64,000 nt of DNA. It comes from Lysobacter helvus (lineage in GTDB: Bacteria; Pseudomonadota; Gammaproteobacteria; Xanthomonadales; Xanthomonadaceae). Location: NCBI RefSeq assembly GCF_018406645.1, contig NZ_AP024546.1:1984001-2048000 (forward strand), given 5' to 3'. The notes below the pieces were generated by a model. It worked only from the letters and a program-made list of their open reading frames with translations. It was not told the DNA's origin and did no database searches. This document shows, piece after piece, positions 21,401 to 28,268 of the stretch; position 1 is the stretch's first letter, and every line of letters begins with the position of its first letter. The position numbers and the translations under genes are program-made.

Positions 21401-24286
21401 CTCTGTGCCGGCGAGGACACGCTGACGCTGCACGACGGCGCCGCATTGCACGCGATCGTCAGCGGTGGATCGCACGGCAGCGGGGATACCGTGGTGCTGG
21501 ACTCGGCGACGGCGCTCGCCTTCGATGCCGGCGACACCATCAACTTCGAACGCCTGCGCAAGGACGGCGCAGGCGTGGCGACGCTCAGCGGGACCGGCGC
21601 GTTCGACAACGGCACCGTCGTGCAGGGCGGCACGCTGGACATCGACGGCGCGCTCGATACACCGACGATGGCGCTCGGCGACGGCACGACGCTGCGCGTG
21701 GACGGCCTGCTCTCCGACGGCGACGTCACGCCCGCGCTGTTGACGGGCACGGGGCGCAACCAGGTGTTCGTCGGCGCCGGTGGACAGGCGTTCGTCAGCG
21801 GCGACCTCGGCGATGGCGACGACCTGCTCGACGTCGCCGGCCGCCTCGATACCGGCGGCGGCACGTTGTCGCTGGGCGATGGCGACGACCTGTTCGTCGT
21901 CGAAGATGCCTCGGTCGTCACGGGCCTCGTCGATGGCGGCGCGGGCGCCGATACGTTGCAGACGGACATCGCGACGAGCGCAACGCTCGGCAGTGCGGAA
22001 AACTTCGACGCTTTGCTGAAAACCGGCGCCGGCCAGCTCGACATCGATGGCGCCGTGCCGTCCGCGTTCGCCGTCGTGAACGTGCAGGGCGGCACACTGC
22101 ATGTCGCTGCACCGGCCGCATTGGTGGACGTTGCGCAGCTCACGATCGCGCAAGGCACGACGCTGCGCGTGGATGGGCAGGTCGCCGGCACCGCGGGTGC
22201 CGACGTCATGGATGTCGGCGGGCACGTGGAAGGCGACGGCCTGGTCGACCTCGGCGCCGGTGACGATCGCCTGCTGCTGCACGACAGCGCCGACACGCAA
22301 GCACTGGCGCAGGCGATCGACGGCGGCGATGGCACCGACACGATCGAAGCGCAGGTCGCCGCGGGCACCGATGTGCTGGGCCCCACGGTGCACTTCGAGT
22401 CGCTGGTGAAACACGGCGATGGCGAACTGCGCCTGTCCAGCGACGAAGGCTTCGACGACACGCAGATCCTCGGCGGCACGCTCGCCGTGGACGCAGGCAG
22501 CACGCTCGTCAGCCACCACACGCTGCTGGCGACAAACGACACGCTGCGCATCGACGGCACGTTCCTCGGGACTGCGGGCGACGACACCTTCGATTCCGCA
22601 GGCACCGTGCTCGGCGCGCTGGCGTTCGGCGACGGCAACGATGCGGTGACGTTCCGCGGCGGCAATCTCGGCGGCATCACCGCGCTCGACGGCGGCGCGG
22701 GCGACGACGTCCTGGCCTTCGACGCGATGGACGTCGACGGCGCCGCGCTCGCGCCGATGACGGCGTTCGAGCGCGTCTCGCTGCAATCCGGTTCCGTCCT
22801 CTCGCTGGCGCAAGCGCTGCCGCTGTCGGGCGGCGTGCTCGCGATCGATGCAACGTCGATGCTGCGCGGCCTGCCCGGCGCGCAGGTCGACGGCGACGTG
22901 GACAACGCGGGCATCGTGCGCGTCGAAGGCGGACGACTCGCCATCGCCGGCGACTACACCGGCAGCGGCGATGCGTTGCTGCAACTCGTCGTGTCGCCCG
23001 GCAACGGCACCGCGGGCGGCCTGGATGTCAGCGGCGACGTGCACGGCACGACGCGCATCGCCTTCGACAGCGACGGCACCAGCGTCACGCAGCCCACCAC
23101 GATCAAGGTGATCGACAGTCCGCACGACGTGGCGGGCGAGGGCACGTTCACCACCGCGCGCACCGGGGGCGGATTCGTGCGCCTGCCGGGCAGCGTGTTG
23201 AACTGGGGCTTCGCGCAGGACGCGGCGGATGGCGACTGGTACCTGCGCACGGAAGCGTTCGGGGAAGAAGACCTCGGCCTGCTGCCGGAAGTGCCGGGCT
23301 ATGCGGTGCTGCCTGCGACGACGTTGCTCGCCGCGCGCAGCGCAGGACAACTCGCGTTCGGGCACATGGGAGCGACGCGCGAGGATCGTTGCGGCCACGA
23401 CAAGGACAAGCAGCCGGCGCAGGGGACCCTGCAGTTCGACGACTGCCACGGTGCATGGGCCGCGGTGTCCGCCGACGAAGTGGAACTGGGCGCGAATCCC
23501 GGCGCGGCCTTCAGCGGCGACAGCCTGTCCCTGTTCATGGGCGCCGACATCTTCGGGCACGAATCGGCGAACGACGATTTCCGCGGTGGCGTGTTCATCG
23601 GCCTGCAACGCGGCGACTACTGGACGACCGGCGAGAACTCTTCACCGATCCCCGCCGTCGCCGGCGCGAACGTGCGCACCGAAACGCACGCCTTCGGTGC
23701 CTATGGGTCGTACGACCCCAACGGCGGCTGGCATGTCGATGCCACCGCGATCGGCCAGCTCAACGAAGGCACGGTGCACGCGCCCGATGGGTTCTCGCAG
23801 GATGTCGTCGGCGAGAGCGTCGGCCTGCACGTGCGCACGGGACGCGCCTTCACGACGGCGTCGGGCTGGCGCTTCGATCCGCAACTGACGCTGGGCGCGA
23901 TCGGGCTGCACTGGCGCGACCTGGTGGATGCAAGCGACAAGGTCCTGGTGATCGCCGACGACGTCGTCGGCACCGCGCGCGCCGAAATGCGCGTCGAGCG
24001 CGGCTTCGACACCACCGGCGGCACGCACTGGCAGCCGTGGGTGGTCGCAGGGCTGGAAGACACCTTCGGCGAGAATGCCGATGCGTTGTCGGTGATGGCG
24101 CAGGGCGGTTCGGCCCGCCAGTTCCCGAACCACGCAAGCGGCCTTGCGGCCACGCTCGACCTCGGCGTGGAAGTGCGCACGAGCGCGAAGCTCTCGTGGT
24201 TCGGCAGCGTCGCGTGGGGCCACGCCTTGCAAGGCACCGACATGGATCGCGGCCAGGCAACGCTCGGGGCGCGCGTGCAATGGTGA
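15437..24286 (+). CDS. Giant autotransporter 2 (ESPR signal, PATR and Gly-Asp passenger)
   Basis: This 2949-residue protein starts with an extended signal peptide region (MNRVFQVVWSDEVGAWVVVS, residues 1-27), then a normal signal core ending about residue 60 (ASAQAQ). The first half of the passenger (about 61-1150) holds at least seven passenger-associated transport repeats centred on NTYTG. The second half (about 1150-2600) is built from Gly-Asp-rich repeats such as GDLGDGDD, GAGDDVF and GAGNDLLDV, which look like RTX-type calcium turns but are spaced apart. The C-terminal barrel (about 2669-2949) ends in ARVQW and resembles that of autotransporter 1. Cysteines are almost absent except two pairs (residues 1968/1990, and one just before the barrel). 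It should be displayed on the cell surface. The molecular function is unknown. Confidence 0.93.
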   Translation: MNRVFQVVWSDEVGAWVVVSELASRKRRGGSARKATTPTLQRWLLASALCLGPFASAQAQSIFWDGTDSTANADGGNGTWQNGTTNWDTAATAGANIGWNNAIPNDAVFGGAAGTVTIAAGGVTARNLTFNTTVYTITGGVLTLGGTTPTISTATTSNITSVIAGTAGMAKSGTGTLQLNAANTYTGVTQVQQGTLALNNAQALGLAGTAAANLVVSPNAGINFLSTTYANNLTANGGTIFLGGNGTWSGTPTLTANTTVSIAGITQTGAWSNTGANVLSATVTGGTIFSGANTYTGATQVTSGALALNNASALSPNSNLQFNGTASGAWSAVAGLTSSTSNFARAPGTGANQVQWLGSGGFASVNAGTQVVNLGGAGAALTWGVTPNFVATGNQLMLGTGNSTLGGGTLDFQNALVLPTAGTNYDLAVYNGIVGGTNARAKISGVVSGAGNLRIGGSVSGATSGLLELSAANTYTGSLVLQGAGNYANVLLNNANAASAAGGINIAGPANATGDTLALTATSGDFTRALGTGANQVQWTGNGGFSAAGSNRFVNLGGAGATVTWGAGNFVPTGSWLNLAATNAGDAEIDVRNPINLNGAVRTINIGAGGTARLSGVLSSGGGVLYQGGGQVTVSGANTYTGVTTITGDTVVVASIGNGGVAGNLGAASNAAGNLVFNSGALTYTGAGESSDRSFTLGTSNATLSANGTGAWSLNGATAAAGAHTLTLRGTSSAALSNQLTGVVTNTGGGVLGITKLDTNTWRLANGASTYTGVTAFNAGVLEVTSLQNGGIASSIGSSTNAAANLLAGGGTLRYIGTGGSTNRAIQLNNTSGLESSGTGAVAFTSTAAMAPTGASGSGSATWTLGGTNTGANVFSAALADFSGANNENRNATGLTKSSLGTWTINAAAPAYTGNTTLGGGLLVAGSAGAITGGFGVTSTAGSHPTYVVSTPMSSLLMFNGGVLGLTAASGDFSRGLTTVAKSFSDNGTVGVALRGDDVFVHGVRWTGAGGFAAFGGNRSVNLGGAGAGVTWNTGGFVPGGQSLLFGHATSDSTVAFLNPIAFAGALRAVDVADGSAAIDAELRGTLSGAGASGLQKLGTGTLALTANNTYAGATQIDAGTLQVGMNGATGTLGNGAVTVAGGATLAFARNNAYSVTQPITGAGTLAQVGVGTTTLSAATNAVGSVAVTGGTLDVDGGLRGDTLLMGNATLDVDGTFQSNAGTTALLSNVAGTNSTLRVGSTGTLRTSGSLGDGNDTVLSSGTLDVGAGGLDLGDGADVATLSGVISGAGNMTFGNGNDALTLGDVDLSGYTGVFDGGPQTGADTLHLANSGALTLTPGRAINFETLLKDNTGVATLQGANTFASTQVNGGTLAVQGALTTQTLGLGDGTVLDVQGSVGASGGLATAITGSAGANTIVVAAGSTLHATGDLGDGADTLDLAGTLNVDAGVFSLGAGDDIFRTYDTTAVNGNIDAGAGNDLLDVTVDTGFVVPFGGLAGFESLGKSGAGTMQVNGPASFNTVQVNGGLLAVTSGGSIAARDTTVAAGATLDVAGAYNGTAGNDTFRVSGTVSGTGPIALGAGDDVLTLSDGSVLTDSIDGGPHAVGDRIVLDANAAMAFDGAHTTNFEFLDKQGAGAATLTNNLAFTGGTRVLGGALVVDGTLATPSLSLADDTTLQVNGSVSPTTITGSSGTNTILVGAGATLAASGDLGDGDDVFDLAGTLNTGAGTFALGAGDDVFRTHDTTQVIGNLDAGAGNDMLDVDVSTGNLVPFGGVAGFESLGKSGAGTMQIAGPATFDSVAVNGGVLDIAGTASLQMQDLVVASGATLHAGGNITGTAGDDTATIAGIVSGSGAFNLGAGNDTLTIQDGADFSGLTTAVDGGTGSNTLVTDIATSATLGGVARFQSLSKTNVGTLHVDGPAMSDFTDVDVLGGTLAIGPAGQIVGTPGGALATHVGAGATLHVDGAYGCSDGDDAMDVAGTVEGAGTIDLCAGEDTLTLHDGAALHAIVSGGSHGSGDTVVLDSATALAFDAGDTINFERLRKDGAGVATLSGTGAFDNGTVVQGGTLDIDGALDTPTMALGDGTTLRVDGLLSDGDVTPALLTGTGRNQVFVGAGGQAFVSGDLGDGDDLLDVAGRLDTGGGTLSLGDGDDLFVVEDASVVTGLVDGGAGADTLQTDIATSATLGSAENFDALLKTGAGQLDIDGAVPSAFAVVNVQGGTLHVAAPAALVDVAQLTIAQGTTLRVDGQVAGTAGADVMDVGGHVEGDGLVDLGAGDDRLLLHDSADTQALAQAIDGGDGTDTIEAQVAAGTDVLGPTVHFESLVKHGDGELRLSSDEGFDDTQILGGTLAVDAGSTLVSHHTLLATNDTLRIDGTFLGTAGDDTFDSAGTVLGALAFGDGNDAVTFRGGNLGGITALDGGAGDDVLAFDAMDVDGAALAPMTAFERVSLQSGSVLSLAQALPLSGGVLAIDATSMLRGLPGAQVDGDVDNAGIVRVEGGRLAIAGDYTGSGDALLQLVVSPGNGTAGGLDVSGDVHGTTRIAFDSDGTSVTQPTTIKVIDSPHDVAGEGTFTTARTGGGFVRLPGSVLNWGFAQDAADGDWYLRTEAFGEEDLGLLPEVPGYAVLPATTLLAARSAGQLAFGHMGATREDRCGHDKDKQPAQGTLQFDDCHGAWAAVSADEVELGANPGAAFSGDSLSLFMGADIFGHESANDDFRGGVFIGLQRGDYWTTGENSSPIPAVAGANVRTETHAFGAYGSYDPNGGWHVDATAIGQLNEGTVHAPDGFSQDVVGESVGLHVRTGRAFTTASGWRFDPQLTLGAIGLHWRDLVDASDKVLVIADDVVGTARAEMRVERGFDTTGGTHWQPWVVAGLEDTFGENADALSVMAQGGSARQFPNHASGLAATLDLGVEVRTSAKLSWFGSVAWGHALQGTDMDRGQATLGARVQW
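19658..21325 (+). repeat. Tandem large repeat inside autotransporter 2
   Basis: Two copies of a unit of about 834 bases (278 residues) follow each other, starting at 19658 and 20492. Both read TGSxGxNTIxVxAGxTLxAxGDLGDGxD, then GAGDDxFRTxDTT, then GFESLGKSGAGTMQ. A third, more diverged copy starts near 21740. The bases differ at many silent positions, so the duplication is old. The end of unit 2 is set by length, not by a sharp boundary. Confidence 0.75.
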
Positions 24287-24304
24287 ATCCGCGCGCGCGC
24301 GGAT
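24287..24304 (+). terminator. Perfect 18-bp palindrome after autotransporter 2
   Basis: ATCCGCGCG followed by its exact complement CGCGCGGAT begins on the base after the autotransporter 2 stop. There is no T-run. It probably forms a GC hairpin at the 3' end of the long transcript. Confidence 0.45.
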
Positions 24305-24454
24305 GAGCTTGCCACCAGCGTCCGTACGTCGCGCGCCGCAGTAGATTTACGTAATCGCGTTCCAGTAGTTCTCGGCTTCCCGCCACGTGCGCGCCACGAC
24401 ATGCTTCGCCGCTCGATCCCTGCATTCCGCGGTCGATCTTCGAGGAGCATGCAC

Positions 24455-25966
24455 GTGGCCACCAAGACGAAGCAGCCGAACATCCTCGTGATGTGGGGCG
24501 ACGATATCGGTCAGTCGAACCTGAGTTGCTACACGAAGGGGATGATGGGGTACCGCACCCCCAACATCGACCGCATCGCCAGGGAAGGCATGATCTTCAC
24601 CGATGCGTACGCCGAGCAGAGCTGCACGGCCGGTCGCGCGTCTTTTCTCACGGGCCAATGCGGCCTGCGCACCGGCCTGACGAAGGTGGGGTTGCCGGGG
24701 GCGGAGCTGGGGCTCAAGGCCGACGACATCACCGTCGCCGAAGCACTCAAGCCGATGGGCTATCGCACCGGCCAGTTCGGCAAGAACCACTTGGGGGATC
24801 GCGACGAACACCTGCCGACCATGCACGGGTTCGACGAATTCTTCGGAAACCTCTACCACTTGAACGCAGAGGAAGAGCCCGAGGAAGTCGACTATCCGAG
24901 CGAAAAGAACTACCCCGAATTCAAGAAGAAGTACGGACCGCGCGGCGTGCTGCATTGCTGGGCCGACGGCAAGGGCGGGCAGAAGATCGAGAACACCGGC
25001 CCGCTCACGAAGAAGCGGATGGAAACGATCGACGACGACTTCATGGCCGCGGCCAAGACGTTCATCCAGGCCGCGCACGACGCGGGCGAGCCGTTCTTCG
25101 TGTGGTTCAACACGTCGCACATGCACGCTTGGACGCACGTGAAGCCGGAGAGCCGCGGGCAGTCCGGCCAATGGCAGTCCGAGTACCACGACGTGATGAT
25201 CGACCACGACAAGTGCATCGGCGCGATGCTCGATTTGCTCGACGAGCTCGGCATCGCGGACAACACGTTCGTGCAGTACAGCACCGACAACGGGCCGCAC
25301 ATGAACACGTGGCCGGATGCCGGCACCACGCCCTTCCGCAACGAGAAGAACTCGAGCTGGGAAGGCGCGTATCGCGTCCCGCTGATGGTGCGTTATCCCG
25401 GCAAGATCGCGGCCGGCAGCGAATCCAATGAAATCGTCAGCCACCTGGATTGGTTCCCCACCATCGTGGCGATGGCGGGCGACGCCGACATCAAGGACAA
25501 GCTCAAGAAGGGCCTGAAGATCGGCAGCAAGACCTTCAAGGTGCACCTGGATGGCTACAACCTGCTGCCGTACCTGACGGGCAAGGTAAAGAAGAGCCCG
25601 CGCCCCGGTTTCATCTATTTCACGGACGAAGGCGACGTCGCCGCGGTGCGCTACGACAACTGGAAGATGCTCTTCATGGAACAGCGGGTCACCGGCACGC
25701 TGAAGATCTGGCAGGAGCCGTTCGTGGTGCTGCGCACGCCGTACATCTTCAACATGCGGATGGATCCGTACGAACGCGCGCAGATCACGTCGAACACGTT
25801 CTACGACTGGATGTTCCGGCACATCTACCTGCTGGTGCCGGCGCAGTCGATCGTCGGGGAGTTCCTGGCGACGTTCAAGGAGTTCCCGCCGCGGCAGAAG
25901 GCGGCCAGCTTCAGCCTCGACCAGGTGATCGAGAAGATGACGCAGGCCTCGTCCGGCGGGGCGTGA
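24455..25966 (+). CDS. Arylsulfatase-type sulfatase, cytoplasmic form
   Basis: This 503-residue member of the alkaline phosphatase/sulfatase superfamily would hydrolyse a sulfate ester. The metal ligands D16-D17 are in MWGDDIG. The catalytic cysteine is C57 in SCTAGRASF, which must become formylglycine, and a late metal motif reads STDNGPH. I chose the GTG at 24455 because GAGGAG lies seven bases upstream. The ATG at 24449 is only one base from that site, and the ATG at 24401 adds an unlikely Arg/Ser-rich tail. No signal peptide is visible, unlike many sulfatases. No formylglycine-generating enzyme is in the window. The substrate is unknown. The gene ends at a terminator shared with the convergent POT gene. 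Confidence 0.88.
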   Translation: MATKTKQPNILVMWGDDIGQSNLSCYTKGMMGYRTPNIDRIAREGMIFTDAYAEQSCTAGRASFLTGQCGLRTGLTKVGLPGAELGLKADDITVAEALKPMGYRTGQFGKNHLGDRDEHLPTMHGFDEFFGNLYHLNAEEEPEEVDYPSEKNYPEFKKKYGPRGVLHCWADGKGGQKIENTGPLTKKRMETIDDDFMAAAKTFIQAAHDAGEPFFVWFNTSHMHAWTHVKPESRGQSGQWQSEYHDVMIDHDKCIGAMLDLLDELGIADNTFVQYSTDNGPHMNTWPDAGTTPFRNEKNSSWEGAYRVPLMVRYPGKIAAGSESNEIVSHLDWFPTIVAMAGDADIKDKLKKGLKIGSKTFKVHLDGYNLLPYLTGKVKKSPRPGFIYFTDEGDVAAVRYDNWKMLFMEQRVTGTLKIWQEPFVVLRTPYIFNMRMDPYERAQITSNTFYDWMFRHIYLLVPAQSIVGEFLATFKEFPPRQKAASFSLDQVIEKMTQASSGGA

Positions 25967-25985
25967 TCCGATCCCGGTCCTCGGG

Positions 25986-26007
25986 AGCCCCGCGATGCGG
26001 GGCTTCT
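25986..26007. terminator. Terminator between sulfatase and POT transporter
   Basis: AGCCCCGC (25986-25993), loop GAT and GCGGGGCT (25997-26004) form a perfect 8-bp stem followed by TCT. It lies between two convergent stop codons and can serve both strands. Confidence 0.7.
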
Positions 26008-26009
26008 GC

Positions 26010-27647
26010 TCAGGCCGCAGCCCCTTCCCGCAGGTAGTTGTCCTGCATCGGATACCTGCGCGCGTACCACGCGAACCCGATCGCCGCCGCGAACGCGAAC
26101 GCGGCGAAGAAGAACATCAGGAACGCGTTCTCGCTCAACCCGGTCGTGGCGATGTGCGCCGTCACCGTGTCGTTGCGCACGCCGGCATTGGTCAGCAGCA
26201 CCCACAGGCTGCCAAACGTGCTGGTGAGGTACCAGAACGCCATGATCACGCCCTTCATCGACTGCGTGGCCTGGCTGTAGGCGAACTCCAGCGCGGTCGC
26301 CGACACCAGCACTTCGCCGAACGTCAGCAGCAGGTACGGCGCGATCTGCCACGCCAGCGACACCTGCTGCCCGCCATCCATCCACAGCTGCAGCACGCCG
26401 GCGGCGATCCACGCCACGCCTGCGAACACGATGCCCGTGCCCATGCGGCGCAGCGCCGTGGGTTCGAAGCCCATGCGCCGCAGCGCGGGATACAGCACGA
26501 GGTTGTTGAACGGGATGATCAGCATCACGAGCGCGGGATTGAGCGCCTGCATCTGCGAGGCTTCCTTCACCAGGAAGCTCGGCCACCACCACTGGTCGTG
26601 CGGCACGACCATGTCCTTGCCCTGCAGCACCCAGGTGGAGGCCTTCTGGTCGAACAGCGACCAGAACGGCGTGGTGAGCGCGAACACGATCAGGATGCGC
26701 AGCACGGCGCGCACGCTGTCCACGGTGGCGTCGGGATGGCGGCCGCGTGCGCGTTCCAGCTGCAGCGACGTGCCAAACCCGCCGCACGCGATCAGCACGC
26801 CCAGCGCCAGGCACGCGGTGATGACGAAGCCGAAATCCTCCGGCCAGAACGCGGGCCCGATCGCCCAGCACATCAACATCGCCACCGCGAGCGCGCCGCC
26901 GAACGCCGCGACGTACAGGCCGGGCCGCCCTTCGCCCTGCGTGGACGTCAACGCCGTGCGCGCCACGTTGAGGAAGGAATGCGGATCGTTCGTCGCAGGC
27001 GGCACGCGCACGTATTGCCTGCGGCCCGACCAGAAAATGACCGTCGCGACCAGCATCAGCACGCCCGGGATGCCGAACGCCACCGCCGGCCCGTAACTGC
27101 GCAGGAACAAGGGCATCAGCAGCGACGCGAAGAACGACCCGAAGTTGATCGTCCAGTAGAACGCGTCGAAGACGACCTTCGCCAGGTGCTTGTTGGACGT
27201 GGTGAACTGATCGCCCACGAACGACACCACCAGCGGCTTGATGCCGCCGGACCCCAACGCGATCAGGAACAAGCCCGTGTAGAAACCCGTGCGATCGGAT
27301 TCGAACAGCGCCAGGCACGCATGCCCGGCGCAGTACACCAGCGAGAACCAGAAGACGGTGTTGTACTTGCCGAAGAAGCGATCCGACAGCCAACCGCCCA
27401 GCAGCGGGAAGAAGTACACACCGATGACGAAGCTGTGGAAGATGTCCTTCGCGGCGCCCTCGCGATCGCCGGCCGGCACGTAGGCCAGGATCACGCTCGA
27501 CACGAGGAACTGCACCAGGATGTTGCGCATCCCGTAGAACGAGAAGCGCTCGCAGGCTTCGTTGCCGATGATGTAGGGCACCTGGCGCGGCAAGCGCGCA
27601 GGCGCGATCACGGTGTCGGCGGTGGTGTCCGTCGGCGTCGGGTTCAT
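26010..27647 (-). CDS. POT/PTR2 family proton-coupled peptide transporter
   Basis: This 545-residue inner-membrane transporter belongs to the proton-dependent oligopeptide family. Near the N-terminus it has NEACERFSFYGMRN, the ExxERFxYYG proton-coupling motif, followed by many hydrophobic segments as in 14-helix bacterial POTs. GSGGIKPLVVSFVGDQF matches the second family signature. The ATG at 27647 follows AGGAA. It probably imports di- and tripeptides. A second, more distant POT gene lies at 62-63.8 kb. The surrounding genes do not suggest a special substrate. Confidence 0.92.
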   Translation of the reverse strand: MNPTPTDTTADTVIAPARLPRQVPYIIGNEACERFSFYGMRNILVQFLVSSVILAYVPAGDREGAAKDIFHSFVIGVYFFPLLGGWLSDRFFGKYNTVFWFSLVYCAGHACLALFESDRTGFYTGLFLIALGSGGIKPLVVSFVGDQFTTSNKHLAKVVFDAFYWTINFGSFFASLLMPLFLRSYGPAVAFGIPGVLMLVATVIFWSGRRQYVRVPPATNDPHSFLNVARTALTSTQGEGRPGLYVAAFGGALAVAMLMCWAIGPAFWPEDFGFVITACLALGVLIACGGFGTSLQLERARGRHPDATVDSVRAVLRILIVFALTTPFWSLFDQKASTWVLQGKDMVVPHDQWWWPSFLVKEASQMQALNPALVMLIIPFNNLVLYPALRRMGFEPTALRRMGTGIVFAGVAWIAAGVLQLWMDGGQQVSLAWQIAPYLLLTFGEVLVSATALEFAYSQATQSMKGVIMAFWYLTSTFGSLWVLLTNAGVRNDTVTAHIATTGLSENAFLMFFFAAFAFAAAIGFAWYARRYPMQDNYLREGAAA

Positions 27648-27740
27648 CCGGAAGTTCCTGCGGGAAGTCCCGGCGATCTTAATTCAGGCGCAGCCCTCGC
27701 ATCGACGGCCCCGCAGCGCGGGGCCGCCACGCGGTGTCGC

Positions 27741-28052
27741 TCAGCTCAGGGGCTTCCAGACCAGCGCGCCGTTGGCGCCACGCTGCACGAGGATCTTCGG
27801 CTGCTTCTGCGCGCACGCTTCGGCGGCCGCTGCCATCAGCTTGGTGCGCAGCGCGGGCGTCTGGGCCGGGTCGGCGATGGCCAGCACCTGCTCCACGTCC
27901 TTGAGGCTCGGCTTCTCGGGATTGACGCACGCCATCGTGAGCGTGCGGTCCGATTCCTCGGCGCGGACTTCGATGGTGCTCAACTCCTGCGCGACGGTCG
28001 ATCCGACCGCCAGGACTGCGAGGGACAGTACGGCAATTTGTGCAAATCGCAT
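27741..28052 (-). CDS. Small secreted protein, unknown function
   Basis: This 103-residue protein begins RFAQIAVLSLAVLAVGSTVAQ, a clear Sec signal peptide with cleavage after about residue 22. The mature part has two cysteines (in TMACVNP and AEACAQK) that could form a disulfide in the periplasm. The ATG at 28052 follows AGGAG at the right distance, and a longer in-frame reading adds a non-signal tail and is unlikely. I do not recognise the family. It stands alone between a POT gene and a hybrid kinase. Confidence 0.8.
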   Translation of the reverse strand: MRFAQIAVLSLAVLAVGSTVAQELSTIEVRAEESDRTLTMACVNPEKPSLKDVEQVLAIADPAQTPALRTKLMAAAAEACAQKQPKILVQRGANGALVWKPLS

Positions 28053-28268
28053 GACGTGTCTCCTGAAGCTCGGCAGCGACGCGGGGGAGTCGCCTGGGAC
28101 CGAAGCCTGACCATGCGCGTGCCAACGCCGCATTGACAGTGACGTTGGTGACCCAACTAATGGAATGCCGACGGGCGGTGCAAACCTCGGGTGTCTCCCC
28201 CATTGGCACCTGCGATGCGGTGTCCGCGTACGCAGGTTGGTTGCGTTCTTGCGCGTTGCAACATCGCT

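Noticed and set aside
16000-22700. Regular repeats that could suggest a CRISPR array or satellite
   Set aside because: The repeats are in frame, vary at silent positions and code beta-helix motifs. There are no identical 28-37-base repeats with unique spacers.
19366-22944. A 1192-residue Ser/Pro/Ala-rich frame antisense to autotransporter 2
   Set aside because: It looks like a mucin-type repeat protein but only because GGC/GAC repeats read as Ser/Pro/Val on the other strand. The forward frame has a signal peptide, repeats and a barrel.
25825-27393. A 522-residue reverse frame overlapping the POT gene
   Set aside because: It is the same strand shifted by one frame, with Arg/Gly-rich text and no transmembrane pattern, while the POT frame has clear family motifs.
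28133-28164. TTGACA followed by a direct GTGAC repeat as a promoter or operator
   Set aside because: It faces forward where no gene follows for over 10 kb, and on the reverse strand no good -10 box stands in place before the secreted-protein gene.
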